Shown here: positions 23,690-32,812 of the stretch, piece by piece
Layout of the letters: each line of letters starts with the position of its first letter
How positions within the stretch are numbered: position 1 is the first letter of the stretch
Assembly (NCBI GenBank): GCA_051656605.1
Contig: JBOGCF010000053.1
Coordinates: forward strand, 1 to 64,000
Direction of reading: 5' to 3'
Source of the DNA: UBA12018 sp051656605
GTDB lineage: Bacteria; Bacteroidota; Bacteroidia; Bacteroidales; CAMTPD01
Length of the DNA stretch: 64,000 bases
Program-made: the position numbers and the translations under genes
The notes under the pieces: generated by a model
The model's database searches: none
What the model was told of the DNA's origin: nothing
What the model saw: only the letters and a program-made list of their open reading frames with translations

Positions 23690-24250
23690 ATGGTATTTAG
23701 ATTTTTAATCCTATCAGATGAGGTTGATGACTTTAAAAGAGAGATTCTGATCGATTCGGAAGCAACTTTTCAAGATCTTCAAAATGCAATTTTAGCATCG
23801 GTTGGTTTCACAAACGACCAAATTACTACATTCTTTATTTGCGAAGACGACTGGAGCAAACAAACAGAAGTTACGCTAATGGAAATGGATACCAATTACG
23901 AAGACGATACATTCGTGATGGACGTTACCAAGCTAGAAGAACTTCTTGAAGATGAAAAGCAAAAGCTATTGTTTGTTTTCGACATGATGGCAGAGAGAGC
24001 TTTCTTTATGGAACTTCTTGAGATCCTTCCGGGCAAAAGCATGGAAAGACCTAAATGCTCGCTGAAAGAAGGTGACGCACCTGTACAAGTTATGTCATTC
24101 GAAGAATTTGAGACAAAAGCATCTGCTGCTGACTTCGGTGAAAACTTCTATGGCGACGAAGAGTTTGACATGGATGAATTAGATCATGAAGGATACGAAA
24201 ATCTATCGGACGATATGTTGAGTGAAAACCCATACGACGATCGCTATTGA
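23690..24250 (+). CDS. Plasmid pRiA4b ORF-3-like protein
   Basis: Protein of 186 aa from the ATG at 23690 (MVFRFLILSDEVDDFKREI). The first ~120 residues match the pRiA4b ORF-3 fold (FRFLILSDEV, FQDLQNAI, FFICEDDW, FVFDMMAERAF). The C-terminal ~50 residues are a highly acidic tail (EEFDMDELDHEGYE). The function of the family is unknown. Its stop overlaps the miaA start by 4 nt (ATGA), so the two are translationally coupled, which hints at a link to tRNA metabolism or only to shared expression. Confidence 0.85.
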   Translation: MVFRFLILSDEVDDFKREILIDSEATFQDLQNAILASVGFTNDQITTFFICEDDWSKQTEVTLMEMDTNYEDDTFVMDVTKLEELLEDEKQKLLFVFDMMAERAFFMELLEILPGKSMERPKCSLKEGDAPVQVMSFEEFETKASAADFGENFYGDEEFDMDELDHEGYENLSDDMLSENPYDDRY

Positions 24251-25155
24251 TGAAGTCGGTTGTAGTTTTACTCGGGCCTACCGGAGTGGGAAAGACTGAA
24301 CTGAGCCTAAGGCTTGCAGAACACTTCGGTTCGCCGATTATTTCCTCAGATTCACGCCAAATCTACAAAGGTCTTGTAGTAGGAACCGCAGCACCAACTA
24401 CCGAGCAAATGCAACGGGTAAAGCATTACTTGGTTGGAGAACTCGATCCTACAGACTATTTCAGTTCCAGTAGATTCGAAGAAGAAGCTCTTCGGTTGAT
24501 CCAAGAACAGCATGCAACCAAAGATGTTGTATTTGTGTCGGGTGGCTCGATGATGTACATTGATTCACTTTGTAACGGTATTGATGATATACCTTCAATT
24601 GATCCGGAATTGCGTAAAGAAATGGTTCATTTCTATGAAACCGAAGGATTGGAAGCACTCCAACAGAGGCTAAAGGAACTTGATCCTGTATTTTACGAAC
24701 AAGTAGATCTTAAAAATCACAAGCGAGTACTGCATGCTGTTGAAGTATGTATACAAAGTGGTAAGCCTTATTCGGAACTTCGTAAGAATAAGAAGAAAGA
24801 GCGCCCTTTTCAGATCATAAAGATTGGACTGATTCGTGACCGGGAAGAGCTCTATGAGCGTATCAATTTGCGTGTGGATGAAATGATGAAAGATGGCTTG
24901 CTAGAAGAAGCTCGTTTGTTTTATCCTCAAAAACATCTCAACTCCCTTAATACTGTAGGTTACAAAGAGATGTTTAAGTACCTTGATGGCGAATGGGCGC
25001 TTGATTTTGCAATTGAAAAAGTGAAGCAAAACTCTCGGATTTATTCACGCAAGCAGATGACTTGGTTCAAGCGCGATCAGGAAATAAAGTGGTTTCATCC
25101 CGAGCACGAGGCTGAAATTTTACAATACATCGAAGATCAGATCAAAAATAAATAG
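24247..25155 (+). CDS. miaA: tRNA dimethylallyltransferase
   Basis: Protein of 302 aa. It transfers a dimethylallyl group to N6 of A37 in tRNAs that read codons starting with U. The P-loop GPTGVGKTELS at 11-21, SSDSRQIYKGL and FVSGGSMMYIDSL are characteristic, as is the C-terminal SRKQMTWFKRD. The gene overlaps the pRiA4b-like gene by 4 nt. A terminator follows at 25185-25226. Confidence 0.96.
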   Translation: MMKSVVVLLGPTGVGKTELSLRLAEHFGSPIISSDSRQIYKGLVVGTAAPTTEQMQRVKHYLVGELDPTDYFSSSRFEEEALRLIQEQHATKDVVFVSGGSMMYIDSLCNGIDDIPSIDPELRKEMVHFYETEGLEALQQRLKELDPVFYEQVDLKNHKRVLHAVEVCIQSGKPYSELRKNKKKERPFQIIKIGLIRDREELYERINLRVDEMMKDGLLEEARLFYPQKHLNSLNTVGYKEMFKYLDGEWALDFAIEKVKQNSRIYSRKQMTWFKRDQEIKWFHPEHEAEILQYIEDQIKNK

Positions 25156-25184
25156 TAATGCGTAGCGAATACGCAGTCATAAAT

Positions 25185-25226
25185 AAAAAGCTCATAAAAT
25201 CAGACACCTGATTCTATGAGCTTTTT
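25185..25226 (+). terminator. Hairpin terminator after miaA
   Basis: Arms AAAAAGCTCATA and TATGAGCTTTTT enclose an inner AATCAG/CTGATT helix. The region to 25337 shows nothing else I can support. Confidence 0.85.
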
Positions 25227-25337
25227 CCATATATATCCGCCGTCAAAACCATGCATGTTTTTTCAAGAAACCTAACTTACTTTTTTTATAAACCAAGCAT
25301 AGTTTTTTATTAGGATATACTCAGGATATTTTGCTAT

Positions 25338-25369
25338 AAAAAAGCGCCGGAGAACTCCGACGCTTTTTT
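25338..25369 (-). terminator. Hairpin terminator of the PCMD gene
   Basis: Arms AAAAAAGCG..CGGAG and CTCCG..CGCTTTTTT form a GC-rich stem 11 bp past the PCMD gene stop, with T runs on both strands. Confidence 0.85.
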
Positions 25370-25379
25370 GAATATCGTA

Positions 25380-26402
25380 TTAATATGCTAGTTTTACGTT
25401 GTCTACCCAGATTGTATTACCTGGTGAACCGATGTATGCCCCTCCATGGCTAGAAGAGATTTGAACCATAAGATGTGTAGGCTGCTCATTGGCATCAGCC
25501 CAACCTACCTCTTGAATTGGAACCACTTTTCCTGCTTTGTTTTTTGCATATTTTACATCGTCGCCGGTGTAGAGTTGCATTTGAGGTTTAAACTTTGCAT
25601 TGGAACGGATGTCTCCATATAGCACTTCGACCGGATGCTCATTAATCCAGTTTGGTGTAGTTTTATGAATGCGTTCACTCCCGGTACCTACACGTTTGGC
25701 AAAGATATTACCGTCTGCATCTTCCCATCTTTTTTGTAATAAAATCGTGATTTCGGCAAAGTCTTCACCAGGTACATCAGATATTTTGCTAAAACCGGTT
25801 GCTTTGATACGATCTTTCTCGCCGGTGACTTTCATTTTATAGTCGAGCAGAAGAGCTTTTGGTCGTTTGGTGAATGGAACCCCCATCGCGAGTTTGCTTT
25901 GCGGGTTTTTAGTACTTTTGATTGGCTCTTGCACTTCTCCTAAAAATAGGGTACCTGATGCAAGAACGGTGATGTTTACGATTCCAAGCACTTTACAAGT
26001 CTCCATACGAGTTTCGAGGCGTGCACATTGACCGTTGTCTCTTTTTTCTGGAAAAACAGTGACACTCGTTTTCGTTACACCTACATTAGCCATAACATTC
26101 GACGTAGCCCAAGGAGACTTCGGATTTGCTTTGTATGCAATATTGCCAATAACTGTATCGGTTGGAGCTACTTCGAAAAGAAGTCGCTTATTGCCTCCTA
26201 ATATTGCCGACTCTTCAATCTCGCGAACTACCCATTGATTGAAATTGCCCATGGCAATGGGTTCTACGCTATCGTATTTTGGGGCAGGTGTAGATTGTGC
26301 AATTATTTGTCCTGATGTTAGTAGCATCATACACAATGATCCTATCGAAACAAGTTGTTTGATTTGCTCTTTCATCTTATTCATTTTGCGTTTAGATATC
26401 AT
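25380..26402 (-). CDS. Secreted PCMD-domain protein
   Basis: Protein of 340 aa at most. Three possible starts (M1, M7, M10) precede a signal peptide (hydrophobic QLVSIGSLCMMLLTSGQ, cut after IIAQ). The mature part resembles the PCMD (putative carbohydrate metabolism) domain of Bacteroides, ending in a beta-rich NTIWVDNVKLAY. These proteins are usually exported and linked to glycan use, but their activity is not established. It is separated from the sulfotransferase operon by a terminator (26417-26448), so it is probably an independent unit. Confidence 0.8.
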   Translation of the reverse strand: MISKRKMNKMKEQIKQLVSIGSLCMMLLTSGQIIAQSTPAPKYDSVEPIAMGNFNQWVVREIEESAILGGNKRLLFEVAPTDTVIGNIAYKANPKSPWATSNVMANVGVTKTSVTVFPEKRDNGQCARLETRMETCKVLGIVNITVLASGTLFLGEVQEPIKSTKNPQSKLAMGVPFTKRPKALLLDYKMKVTGEKDRIKATGFSKISDVPGEDFAEITILLQKRWEDADGNIFAKRVGTGSERIHKTTPNWINEHPVEVLYGDIRSNAKFKPQMQLYTGDDVKYAKNKAGKVVPIQEVGWADANEQPTHLMVQISSSHGGAYIGSPGNTIWVDNVKLAY

Positions 26403-26416
26403 TAGTAGTGAAAGTA

Positions 26417-26448
26417 AAAGCCGGATGAAGTAAGTCGCATCCGGCTTT
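26417..26448 (-). terminator. Terminator of the sulfate activation / sulfotransferase operon
   Basis: Arms AAAGCCGGATG and CATCCGGCTTT lie 12 bp past the sulfotransferase stop, followed on the minus strand by TTTTAC. Confidence 0.8.
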
Positions 26449-26459
26449 CTATTATCTTA

Positions 26460-27566
26460 TTATAGAGAATAATCCCATCTTTTTAGGGCAAAATCCCAGT
26501 TGGCATTTACAATCTCTACCGTACGATCATCGTACTTATATTTATTCTTCTTGTATCCTTTCTTTTTAGCAAGATACTTTTCAATATCAGGTCTGGCTTC
26601 TTCAAATCCGGGAATCGAAAGCGTTTCGTAGATCTTCTTAGTCATACCCATTGCATCGGCTTCGAAGTCTTCAAACTTAACTTCAATCAAGTTCCCTTCA
26701 GGAATCAACGCTTTGTCTTTATCGTATTTGTAATACAGATCGCGGTATACGTCGATGATGTTTTGTTCAATTTCATCATTCGAGATATCTTGTAGCTTTA
26801 GCGGCTGAATTGTATTGGTAAAGAAACTACGAGTAGATTCGAATACGGTATACGGGTTACGAGCCAGATAAATGAATTTTGCGTTCGGAAACATCTCAAG
26901 CAACTCAGGTATACGTCCTGTGTGAGGAGGATTTTTTGAAAGGAATTGTGTCCCTTTTGTATTCCAAAGTGAGATCTTAATAAGTTTCAAGAAAGCATCT
27001 TTGAATACATTAACCTCTTCTTTTGAGATATCTTCAAACAACAAATATTTTTTGCTGTATTCACGTGTGTGCTTTGGCAAGAACCAGAAGTTGTAGAAGG
27101 TATAAGGAATCATGTTTGCAAGAGCGAACTCTTCTTCCTGAGGTAGGTCTACCTTTAGTTCCATGTTATCTGTCGGACGCTTATCCGGCATTAACCAAGC
27201 CATTTGTTTTTTGAAAAATGGCTGTCCCCATAATACCAAATTAGGAAATACGGTTTGATATGTTGTGTTGTATCCGAAATGCTTATCGCATGAAAGCACA
27301 TTGTGTACAAATGTGGTACCGCTTCTCCAGTGTCCAAGGATAAATACAGGTTCCATTTCAAGCGGTTTATTCGCAAGAAGCTTCTTATATTTACGCTCTT
27401 CGAGTGGAGCTAGAGTACTCAATATACGGCAAACAAAACGAGTAAGCTGGTACTTGCCTTTATAATTTTTATCGATGGTACGTCCTTTGATAATGTCATT
27501 GAATGTTTTCCAATGTGCACCAACCAAAGGAGTAATTGGTAGCTTTTGAAATTCTAATTTTCCCAT
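26460..27566 (-). CDS. PAPS-dependent sulfotransferase
   Basis: Protein of 368 aa, cytosolic, no signal peptide. The 5'-phosphosulfate loop is FILGHWRSGTTFVHNVL (~74-90) and the 3'-phosphate site is FIYLARNPYTVFESTRSF, both classic for sulfotransferases. It is the last gene of the cysQ - SLC13 - cysC - cysD - cysN operon, which supplies PAPS and removes PAP. Known (from memory): the B. thetaiotaomicron homologue BT_0416 in the same gene order sulfonates steroid metabolites including cholesterol. The substrate of this copy is inferred by analogy only. Confidence 0.88.
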   Translation of the reverse strand: MGKLEFQKLPITPLVGAHWKTFNDIIKGRTIDKNYKGKYQLTRFVCRILSTLAPLEERKYKKLLANKPLEMEPVFILGHWRSGTTFVHNVLSCDKHFGYNTTYQTVFPNLVLWGQPFFKKQMAWLMPDKRPTDNMELKVDLPQEEEFALANMIPYTFYNFWFLPKHTREYSKKYLLFEDISKEEVNVFKDAFLKLIKISLWNTKGTQFLSKNPPHTGRIPELLEMFPNAKFIYLARNPYTVFESTRSFFTNTIQPLKLQDISNDEIEQNIIDVYRDLYYKYDKDKALIPEGNLIEVKFEDFEADAMGMTKKIYETLSIPGFEEARPDIEKYLAKKKGYKKNKYKYDDRTVEIVNANWDFALKRWDYSL

Positions 27567-27583
27567 TAATTGTCGTCGTTTCG

Positions 27584-29323
27584 TTAAAGTGTATTGGCTA
27601 TGGCTTCAACTCCCGACATAATATTGCCGGTTTGAATCGCAAAGTCGGCATGAGCGCATGCTTCGTTTACTGTAACCCATGTAAATCTGTTCTCTCCAAG
27701 TACATTTTTGATGTCATGAGCATCTTTCTCGGATAGAGCATCCGTTGTGCAAATGACGATAAATCCTTGTTCATTGAGCAGATTACACATGTGTGCTACA
27801 TGCTCTGTTGCTTTTTGAGCAGGAAGAACGATGGCAGTTTTACCATAGTCAAACAAGCGACGCTCTAAGGTATAAGCAGCTTCGTTCGTTGCTTCACGAT
27901 CGTTGCTTGCAATCCATAGAGTTGTTGGCTTTTGTTCTAAACGGTTTTCGCGCTCTTTTGATGTAATGAGCGATTTTCCTTCGCGCATAATCAATCGATC
28001 AGCCTCTGTGATGGCTACTTGTTTGCTGTTGCCGTTCACTTTATCAATAATCATACCAACCGCACAAGTATTATTTGTTACCGGATCGATTAAGATGAAT
28101 GAACCACAGCTTTTGTTTTGCAAGTATGGATCGAAGAATAGCGGCTTGTTTGATGTAAATGTGACACGACCAATTTCGTTCAATGCTAATTTATCAGCAT
28201 CGGATTGTTCCATCGTGTTTACATCTACTTTATATTTGATTTGGTCGATGCGTACGCGACTTAAGTTTGTGGTATGTTTGATGAAGAACTGTTGAGCAGG
28301 GTCCATCGTGTTCTCATCCATCCATACAAGCATGGCTTCAAAATCACGCTCTACACGAGGCTGGTTGTTTGGGTGAACAAGCATTTCGCCTCGCGAAACA
28401 TCGATTTCATCTTCCAAAGTTATCGTTACCGATTGTGGAGCGAATGCCATGTCTATCTCGCCTTCATAGGTGTGAATGCCTTTCACGCGAGACTTCTTTC
28501 CTGAAGGCAGAGCCATCACTTCGTCTCCTTTGCGTACAACGCCGGATGCAACTTTTCCACAAAAGCCACGGAAATCAAGATTTGGACGAAGTACATACTG
28601 CACCGGATATCTAAAGTCTTCGAAGTTTTGATCTGATTCAAGTTGGATGTTTTCGAGATAATCAAGTAGGGAAGTCCCTTCGTACCAAGGCATATTTTCT
28701 GACTTCTCAACAACATTATCACCGTTCAATGCCGAAAGAGGAATGCAATGGATATCCGGAATACCCAGTGGTGCTGCGAATGTTTTATAGTCGGCTACAA
28801 TCTTGTCAAAAACCTCTTGACTGTAATCAACAAGGTCCATTTTATTTACGGCAAGTACTACGTGTTTGATTCCAAGTAATGAAACCAAATACGAGTGACG
28901 ACGCGTTTGTGTGATTACACCGGTACGGGCATCAACAAGGATAATAGCCAAGTTGGCCGTAGATCCGCCTGTAATCATATTACGGGTATATTGCTCATGC
29001 CCCGGGGTATCAGCAATAATGAATTTACGTTTGTTTGTAGAGAAATAGCGATAAGCTACATCGATCGTAATTCCTTGTTCACGCTCAGCTTTTAATCCGT
29101 CAAGAAGTAATGCATAGTCGATATTTTCTCCGGCATTACCTACACGTTTACTGTCACGTTCAAGTGCGTCTAGTTGATCCTCGTATAGTTTTTTGCTATC
29201 AAAAAGTAGGCGACCTATCAGTGTAGACTTTCCGTCATCTACCGAACCGGCTGTAAGTAAACGCAAAAGATCTTTCTTTTCGTCTTGATCAAGAAATTCA
29301 GATATATTTAATTTAGTACTCAT
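27584..29323 (-). CDS. cysN: Sulfate adenylyltransferase subunit 1 with degenerate APS-kinase tail
   Basis: Protein of 579 aa. CysN is the GTPase that drives ATP sulfurylase. GTPase motifs are AGSVDDGKSTLIGRLL (P-loop), DTPGHEQYTRNM and NKMDLVD, followed by EF-Tu-like beta barrels to ~460. Residues 468-579 look like an APS kinase fold in which the P-loop GLSGSGKST is replaced by ASNDREATN, so that part cannot bind ATP in the normal way. Compare ALERELHNRGLLCRIL of the CysC here with TLERRLFDYGKTAIVL. It lies 17 nt before the sulfotransferase gene and 24 nt behind cysD. Confidence 0.93.
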   Translation of the reverse strand: MSTKLNISEFLDQDEKKDLLRLLTAGSVDDGKSTLIGRLLFDSKKLYEDQLDALERDSKRVGNAGENIDYALLLDGLKAEREQGITIDVAYRYFSTNKRKFIIADTPGHEQYTRNMITGGSTANLAIILVDARTGVITQTRRHSYLVSLLGIKHVVLAVNKMDLVDYSQEVFDKIVADYKTFAAPLGIPDIHCIPLSALNGDNVVEKSENMPWYEGTSLLDYLENIQLESDQNFEDFRYPVQYVLRPNLDFRGFCGKVASGVVRKGDEVMALPSGKKSRVKGIHTYEGEIDMAFAPQSVTITLEDEIDVSRGEMLVHPNNQPRVERDFEAMLVWMDENTMDPAQQFFIKHTTNLSRVRIDQIKYKVDVNTMEQSDADKLALNEIGRVTFTSNKPLFFDPYLQNKSCGSFILIDPVTNNTCAVGMIIDKVNGNSKQVAITEADRLIMREGKSLITSKERENRLEQKPTTLWIASNDREATNEAAYTLERRLFDYGKTAIVLPAQKATEHVAHMCNLLNEQGFIVICTTDALSEKDAHDIKNVLGENRFTWVTVNEACAHADFAIQTGNIMSGVEAIANTL

Positions 29324-29347
29324 TATTCTAGCTTTTTAGTAAACCGA

Positions 29348-30256
29348 TTAGAAATAACCTTCTCTTTTCTTTTGTTCCATACTCGCTTCTTGGTCAAAGT
29401 CAATAACACGAGTTGTACGTTCCGACTTAGTTGTTGTCATCATTTCTTCCACAATCTCTTCAATTGTAGCAGCTTCTGAGTCAACAGCTCCTGTAAGTGG
29501 GTAGCATCCTAGAGTTCTGAATCGAACCATCTTCATTTCGGCTTTGTCGCGTAGCTCTTGTGGCATACGGTCGTCATCTGCAAGAATTAGATTTCCGTCC
29601 ATATTAACGACAGGACGTTCTTTTGCGTAATAAAGTGGAACAATTGGAATGTTTTCCAATCGAATATATTGCCAGATATCAAGTTCTGTCCAGTTTGAAA
29701 GAGGGAATACGCGAATAGATTCACCTTGATGAACCTTTGCATTGTAGATATCCCACAATTCGGGACGCTGATTTTTAGGGTCCCATTGGTGAAATTTATC
29801 ACGGAAAGAATAAATACGTTCTTTTGCACGTGATTTTTCTTCGTCACGGCGGGCACCACCAAATGCAGCGTCAAATTTATGTTTGTCAAGTGCTGCTAAT
29901 AGCGCTTGCGTTTTCATCATATCTGTGTGTACTTTACTCCCGTGAGTAAATGGACCTACACCCGCTTCGAATGCTTCTTTATTGTATTCAACGATCAAGT
30001 CCCATCCGTGCTCTTTTGCATACTGCTCACGGAAGTCGATCATTTCTTTAAATTTCCATTTCGAGTCGATGTGCATCAATGGAAAAGGCACTTTACCCGG
30101 AGCAAAAGCTTTTTCGGCAAGACGTACCATTACAGAAGAGTCTTTACCGATCGAGTATAACATAACAGGATTCTCAAACTCGGCCACAACCTCTCGGATA
30201 ATATGGATTGACTCGGCTTCGAGTTGCTTTAAATGACTTAATTTATAATCAGACAT
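29348..30256 (-). CDS. cysD: Sulfate adenylyltransferase subunit 2
   Basis: Protein of 302 aa. CysD catalyses formation of APS from ATP and sulfate together with CysN. It belongs to the PP-loop (ATP pyrophosphatase) superfamily, with the motif LYSIGKDSSVMVRLA and the conserved FGGARRDEEKSRAKER and ELDIWQYI stretches. The C-terminus ends in the usual KKREGYF. It lies in the operon between cysC (93 bp) and cysN (24 bp). Confidence 0.96.
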   Translation of the reverse strand: MSDYKLSHLKQLEAESIHIIREVVAEFENPVMLYSIGKDSSVMVRLAEKAFAPGKVPFPLMHIDSKWKFKEMIDFREQYAKEHGWDLIVEYNKEAFEAGVGPFTHGSKVHTDMMKTQALLAALDKHKFDAAFGGARRDEEKSRAKERIYSFRDKFHQWDPKNQRPELWDIYNAKVHQGESIRVFPLSNWTELDIWQYIRLENIPIVPLYYAKERPVVNMDGNLILADDDRMPQELRDKAEMKMVRFRTLGCYPLTGAVDSEAATIEEIVEEMMTTTKSERTTRVIDFDQEASMEQKKREGYF

Positions 30257-30349
30257 TTCGTTATATTTAGCGTATTATTGTTCAGATATTACAGTTTCCA
30301 CAGTGTTATCTGTGGTAGAAAGGGTTTTCTGATTCTGGATAAACCAAAA

Positions 30350-30958
30350 TTATTTATCTTCAAGAGTTACAATTGGCAAGACATAATCCAGCAATTGGCT
30401 TATTGACTGTTCAATTTCTTGTATAGACGTATCAATGCGTAGATTTGGCTGCATTGGAGCTTCAAAAGGAGATGAAATACCTGTAAATTCTTTGATCTCT
30501 CCGGCGCGCGCTTTTTTATACAATCCTTTTACGTCGCGTTGTTCGCAGACTTCTAACGGCGTATCCACAAATACCTCAATAAAATCATCACTTCCGATAA
30601 TTGAAGAAGCCATCTTTCTTATTTCATTTGTAGGGCTGATAAAAGCTGCAATTGTAATGACACCCGAGTCTACAAAGAGTTTAGAAACTTCAGCAATACG
30701 ACGAATGTTTTCAATTCGATCTTCTTCAGAGAAGCCAAGATTATTATTGATCCCCGTACGGATATTATCTCCATCGAGAATACGACACAATAAACCACGG
30801 TTGTGAAGTTCTCTTTCTAGAGCAATCGCCAGGGTGCTTTTTCCCGATCCCGAAAGTCCGGTAAACCAGATCATTTTGCCACGCTGCTTTAAAAGTGTTT
30901 CACGATCGCTGCGTTGAAGCATTCGGTCAAAGATTGGATATATATGTTTCTCTTTCAT
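30350..30958 (-). CDS. cysC: Adenylylsulfate kinase
   Basis: Protein of 202 aa. It phosphorylates APS to PAPS, the sulfonate donor. The P-loop is FTGLSGSGKSTLA (~32-44), followed by LDGDNIRTGINNNLGFSEEDR and FISPTNEIRKMA, typical for APS kinases. It provides the functional kinase domain that the CysN tail has lost. In the operon it lies between the SLC13 transporter and cysD. Confidence 0.95.
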   Translation of the reverse strand: MKEKHIYPIFDRMLQRSDRETLLKQRGKMIWFTGLSGSGKSTLAIALERELHNRGLLCRILDGDNIRTGINNNLGFSEEDRIENIRRIAEVSKLFVDSGVITIAAFISPTNEIRKMASSIIGSDDFIEVFVDTPLEVCEQRDVKGLYKKARAGEIKEFTGISSPFEAPMQPNLRIDTSIQEIEQSISQLLDYVLPIVTLEDK

Positions 30959-30993
30959 AGCGAGATTGTTGTATTTGATATATTCTTAATGAC

Positions 30994-32799
30994 TTAAAAC
31001 TCCCAGATTAATGGTATTAGGAATATCGACAATATGAATACGATGATATTGAGCGGTAGACCAATGCGTACATAATCCGAGAATTTATAATTACCAACGC
31101 TCTGCACAATCAAATTTGTTTGATATCCGATTGGCGTGGCAAAGCTGGCAGAAGCTGCAATACAAATTGTTACAAACAGTGGTTGAGGGTCGATTCCCAA
31201 CTGTGATGCTACAGCTATCGAAATTGGAAAAGTAAGAGCTGCGGCTGCATTATTTGTAATCACTTCGGTAAATAGATTTGTGATCAAATAAATTGCAGCA
31301 AGAATAGCATGAGGTCCATAATCGTCGGCAATGCTAATGATTGTTGTTGCTATTTGATCGGCTATTCCCGAGTTCATCATGGCTTTGCTAACGGCAAAAG
31401 CACATGCGATTGTAATGAGGATATCCCAACTGATAAACTTGGTATAGTTTTGAGTTGGAATGATATTGGCCCAAGCCATGATAACGACTGTGATTGAAGC
31501 AAAGAAGAACATGTCAAACTTGACTCCATCCATAGCAGGAAGGTATTCTCCAAGTGTAGCTCCTACAATCATCATAATAACTAAAGCAATTGCCAACAAA
31601 CGCTTGGATTTATTTCCGGGAATGTTGAAATCTCCTACGTCTGATAATAATAAGAATACAGACGAGTCTCCCCAAGTTGGGATGAAAGTTCCATCGGTAA
31701 GAAGTACAAGGTTATCTCCTTCTTTCAGTACCAACTGATTTAAACCAACACTGATACGTTCTCCATTGCGGTGTACAGCCATTACGACAGCACCATAGTG
31801 ACGATAGAAGTCGAACTCTCCCAGTGTTTTTTCCAATCCGGGGAATCGACCGCCAAGTACAGCTTCTACTTGTTTTACGGCTTTCTTCTTTACGAATTCT
31901 TTATCAGCATTGGCTAAGCAGTTTAATTCCAATCCTTCGATATTAATTAGCTGTTGTACGTTTCCTGATTTTCCGCCCAAAACAATCTGGTCGTTTTCTG
32001 CAATTTGAAACGGAGCTTCTGTTACGTTTATAATCTTACCTTTTCGAATAATAGAGCGTACTTCAAATTGCTGTAACTCTTTTATCTTGCGATGTTCGAT
32101 TGTTGTACCAATAAATCTACTTCCCGGAATAATATTAACATCGTAGTTGTATTCTTTGTATTCGGGAACCGTATTGTCATCTTTATTGCTACCTGGTAAT
32201 AACATTTTCGCAAAAAGAATAAGATATATGATGCCGACAATGGCAATAAAGAATCCAACTTTTCCTAATTCAAACATTCCCAATCCGGGATATCCTTGAG
32301 CCTGCATCATCCCGTTTACAACTAAGTTTGTTGATGTTCCAATTAGTGTGCACATACCTCCGAAGATGGTTGCGTACGAAAGAGGAATGAGAAATTTAGT
32401 TGATGGCAGGTTCATAACTTCCGACCATTTCTTAATGATCGGGGCAAATATGATGACCACAGCAGTATTGTTGAGAAATGCAGATATTCCTGCAATCGAT
32501 GGCAATATTTGGATAAGCGATCTGGGTACAGACTTTCTGGTATGAGGAAGTAGTTTTCGAATGATTTTATTCAAAGCTCCAGATCGGCGTACTCCTTCAC
32601 TTACGAGAAAAAGTACAGCCACCGTAATCATCCCTTTATTGCTAAAGCCGGACAAAGCCTCTTTGGGTGAGATTGTACCGGTAAGCATAAAAAGAATTAC
32701 AGCTGTAAAGAAGATCATACCCGGACGCATTTTGTCCATCGCCAATGCAATGATCATTCCGCAAAGAATAATCAAGACAAACAAGGATTCGAGTGTCAT
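30994..32799 (-). CDS. SLC13/DASS-family anion transporter with RCK_C domains
   Basis: Protein of 601 aa, integral inner membrane. N- and C-terminal halves each carry several transmembrane helices (IITNNAAAALTFPISIA and FLNNTAVVIIFAPIIKKW are the paired SLC13 signature loops). Between them, about residues 205-380, lie two cytosolic TrkA_C/RCK_C-type domains (VRSIIRKGKIINV..., AVHRNGERISVG). Family members move sulfate, phosphate or dicarboxylates with Na+. The position between cysQ and cysC makes sulfate import the obvious role (inference). Confidence 0.88.
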   Translation of the reverse strand: MTLESLFVLIILCGMIIALAMDKMRPGMIFFTAVILFMLTGTISPKEALSGFSNKGMITVAVLFLVSEGVRRSGALNKIIRKLLPHTRKSVPRSLIQILPSIAGISAFLNNTAVVIIFAPIIKKWSEVMNLPSTKFLIPLSYATIFGGMCTLIGTSTNLVVNGMMQAQGYPGLGMFELGKVGFFIAIVGIIYLILFAKMLLPGSNKDDNTVPEYKEYNYDVNIIPGSRFIGTTIEHRKIKELQQFEVRSIIRKGKIINVTEAPFQIAENDQIVLGGKSGNVQQLINIEGLELNCLANADKEFVKKKAVKQVEAVLGGRFPGLEKTLGEFDFYRHYGAVVMAVHRNGERISVGLNQLVLKEGDNLVLLTDGTFIPTWGDSSVFLLLSDVGDFNIPGNKSKRLLAIALVIMMIVGATLGEYLPAMDGVKFDMFFFASITVVIMAWANIIPTQNYTKFISWDILITIACAFAVSKAMMNSGIADQIATTIISIADDYGPHAILAAIYLITNLFTEVITNNAAAALTFPISIAVASQLGIDPQPLFVTICIAASASFATPIGYQTNLIVQSVGNYKFSDYVRIGLPLNIIVFILSIFLIPLIWEF

Positions 32800-32812
32800 T
32801 AAGGATACGAGA

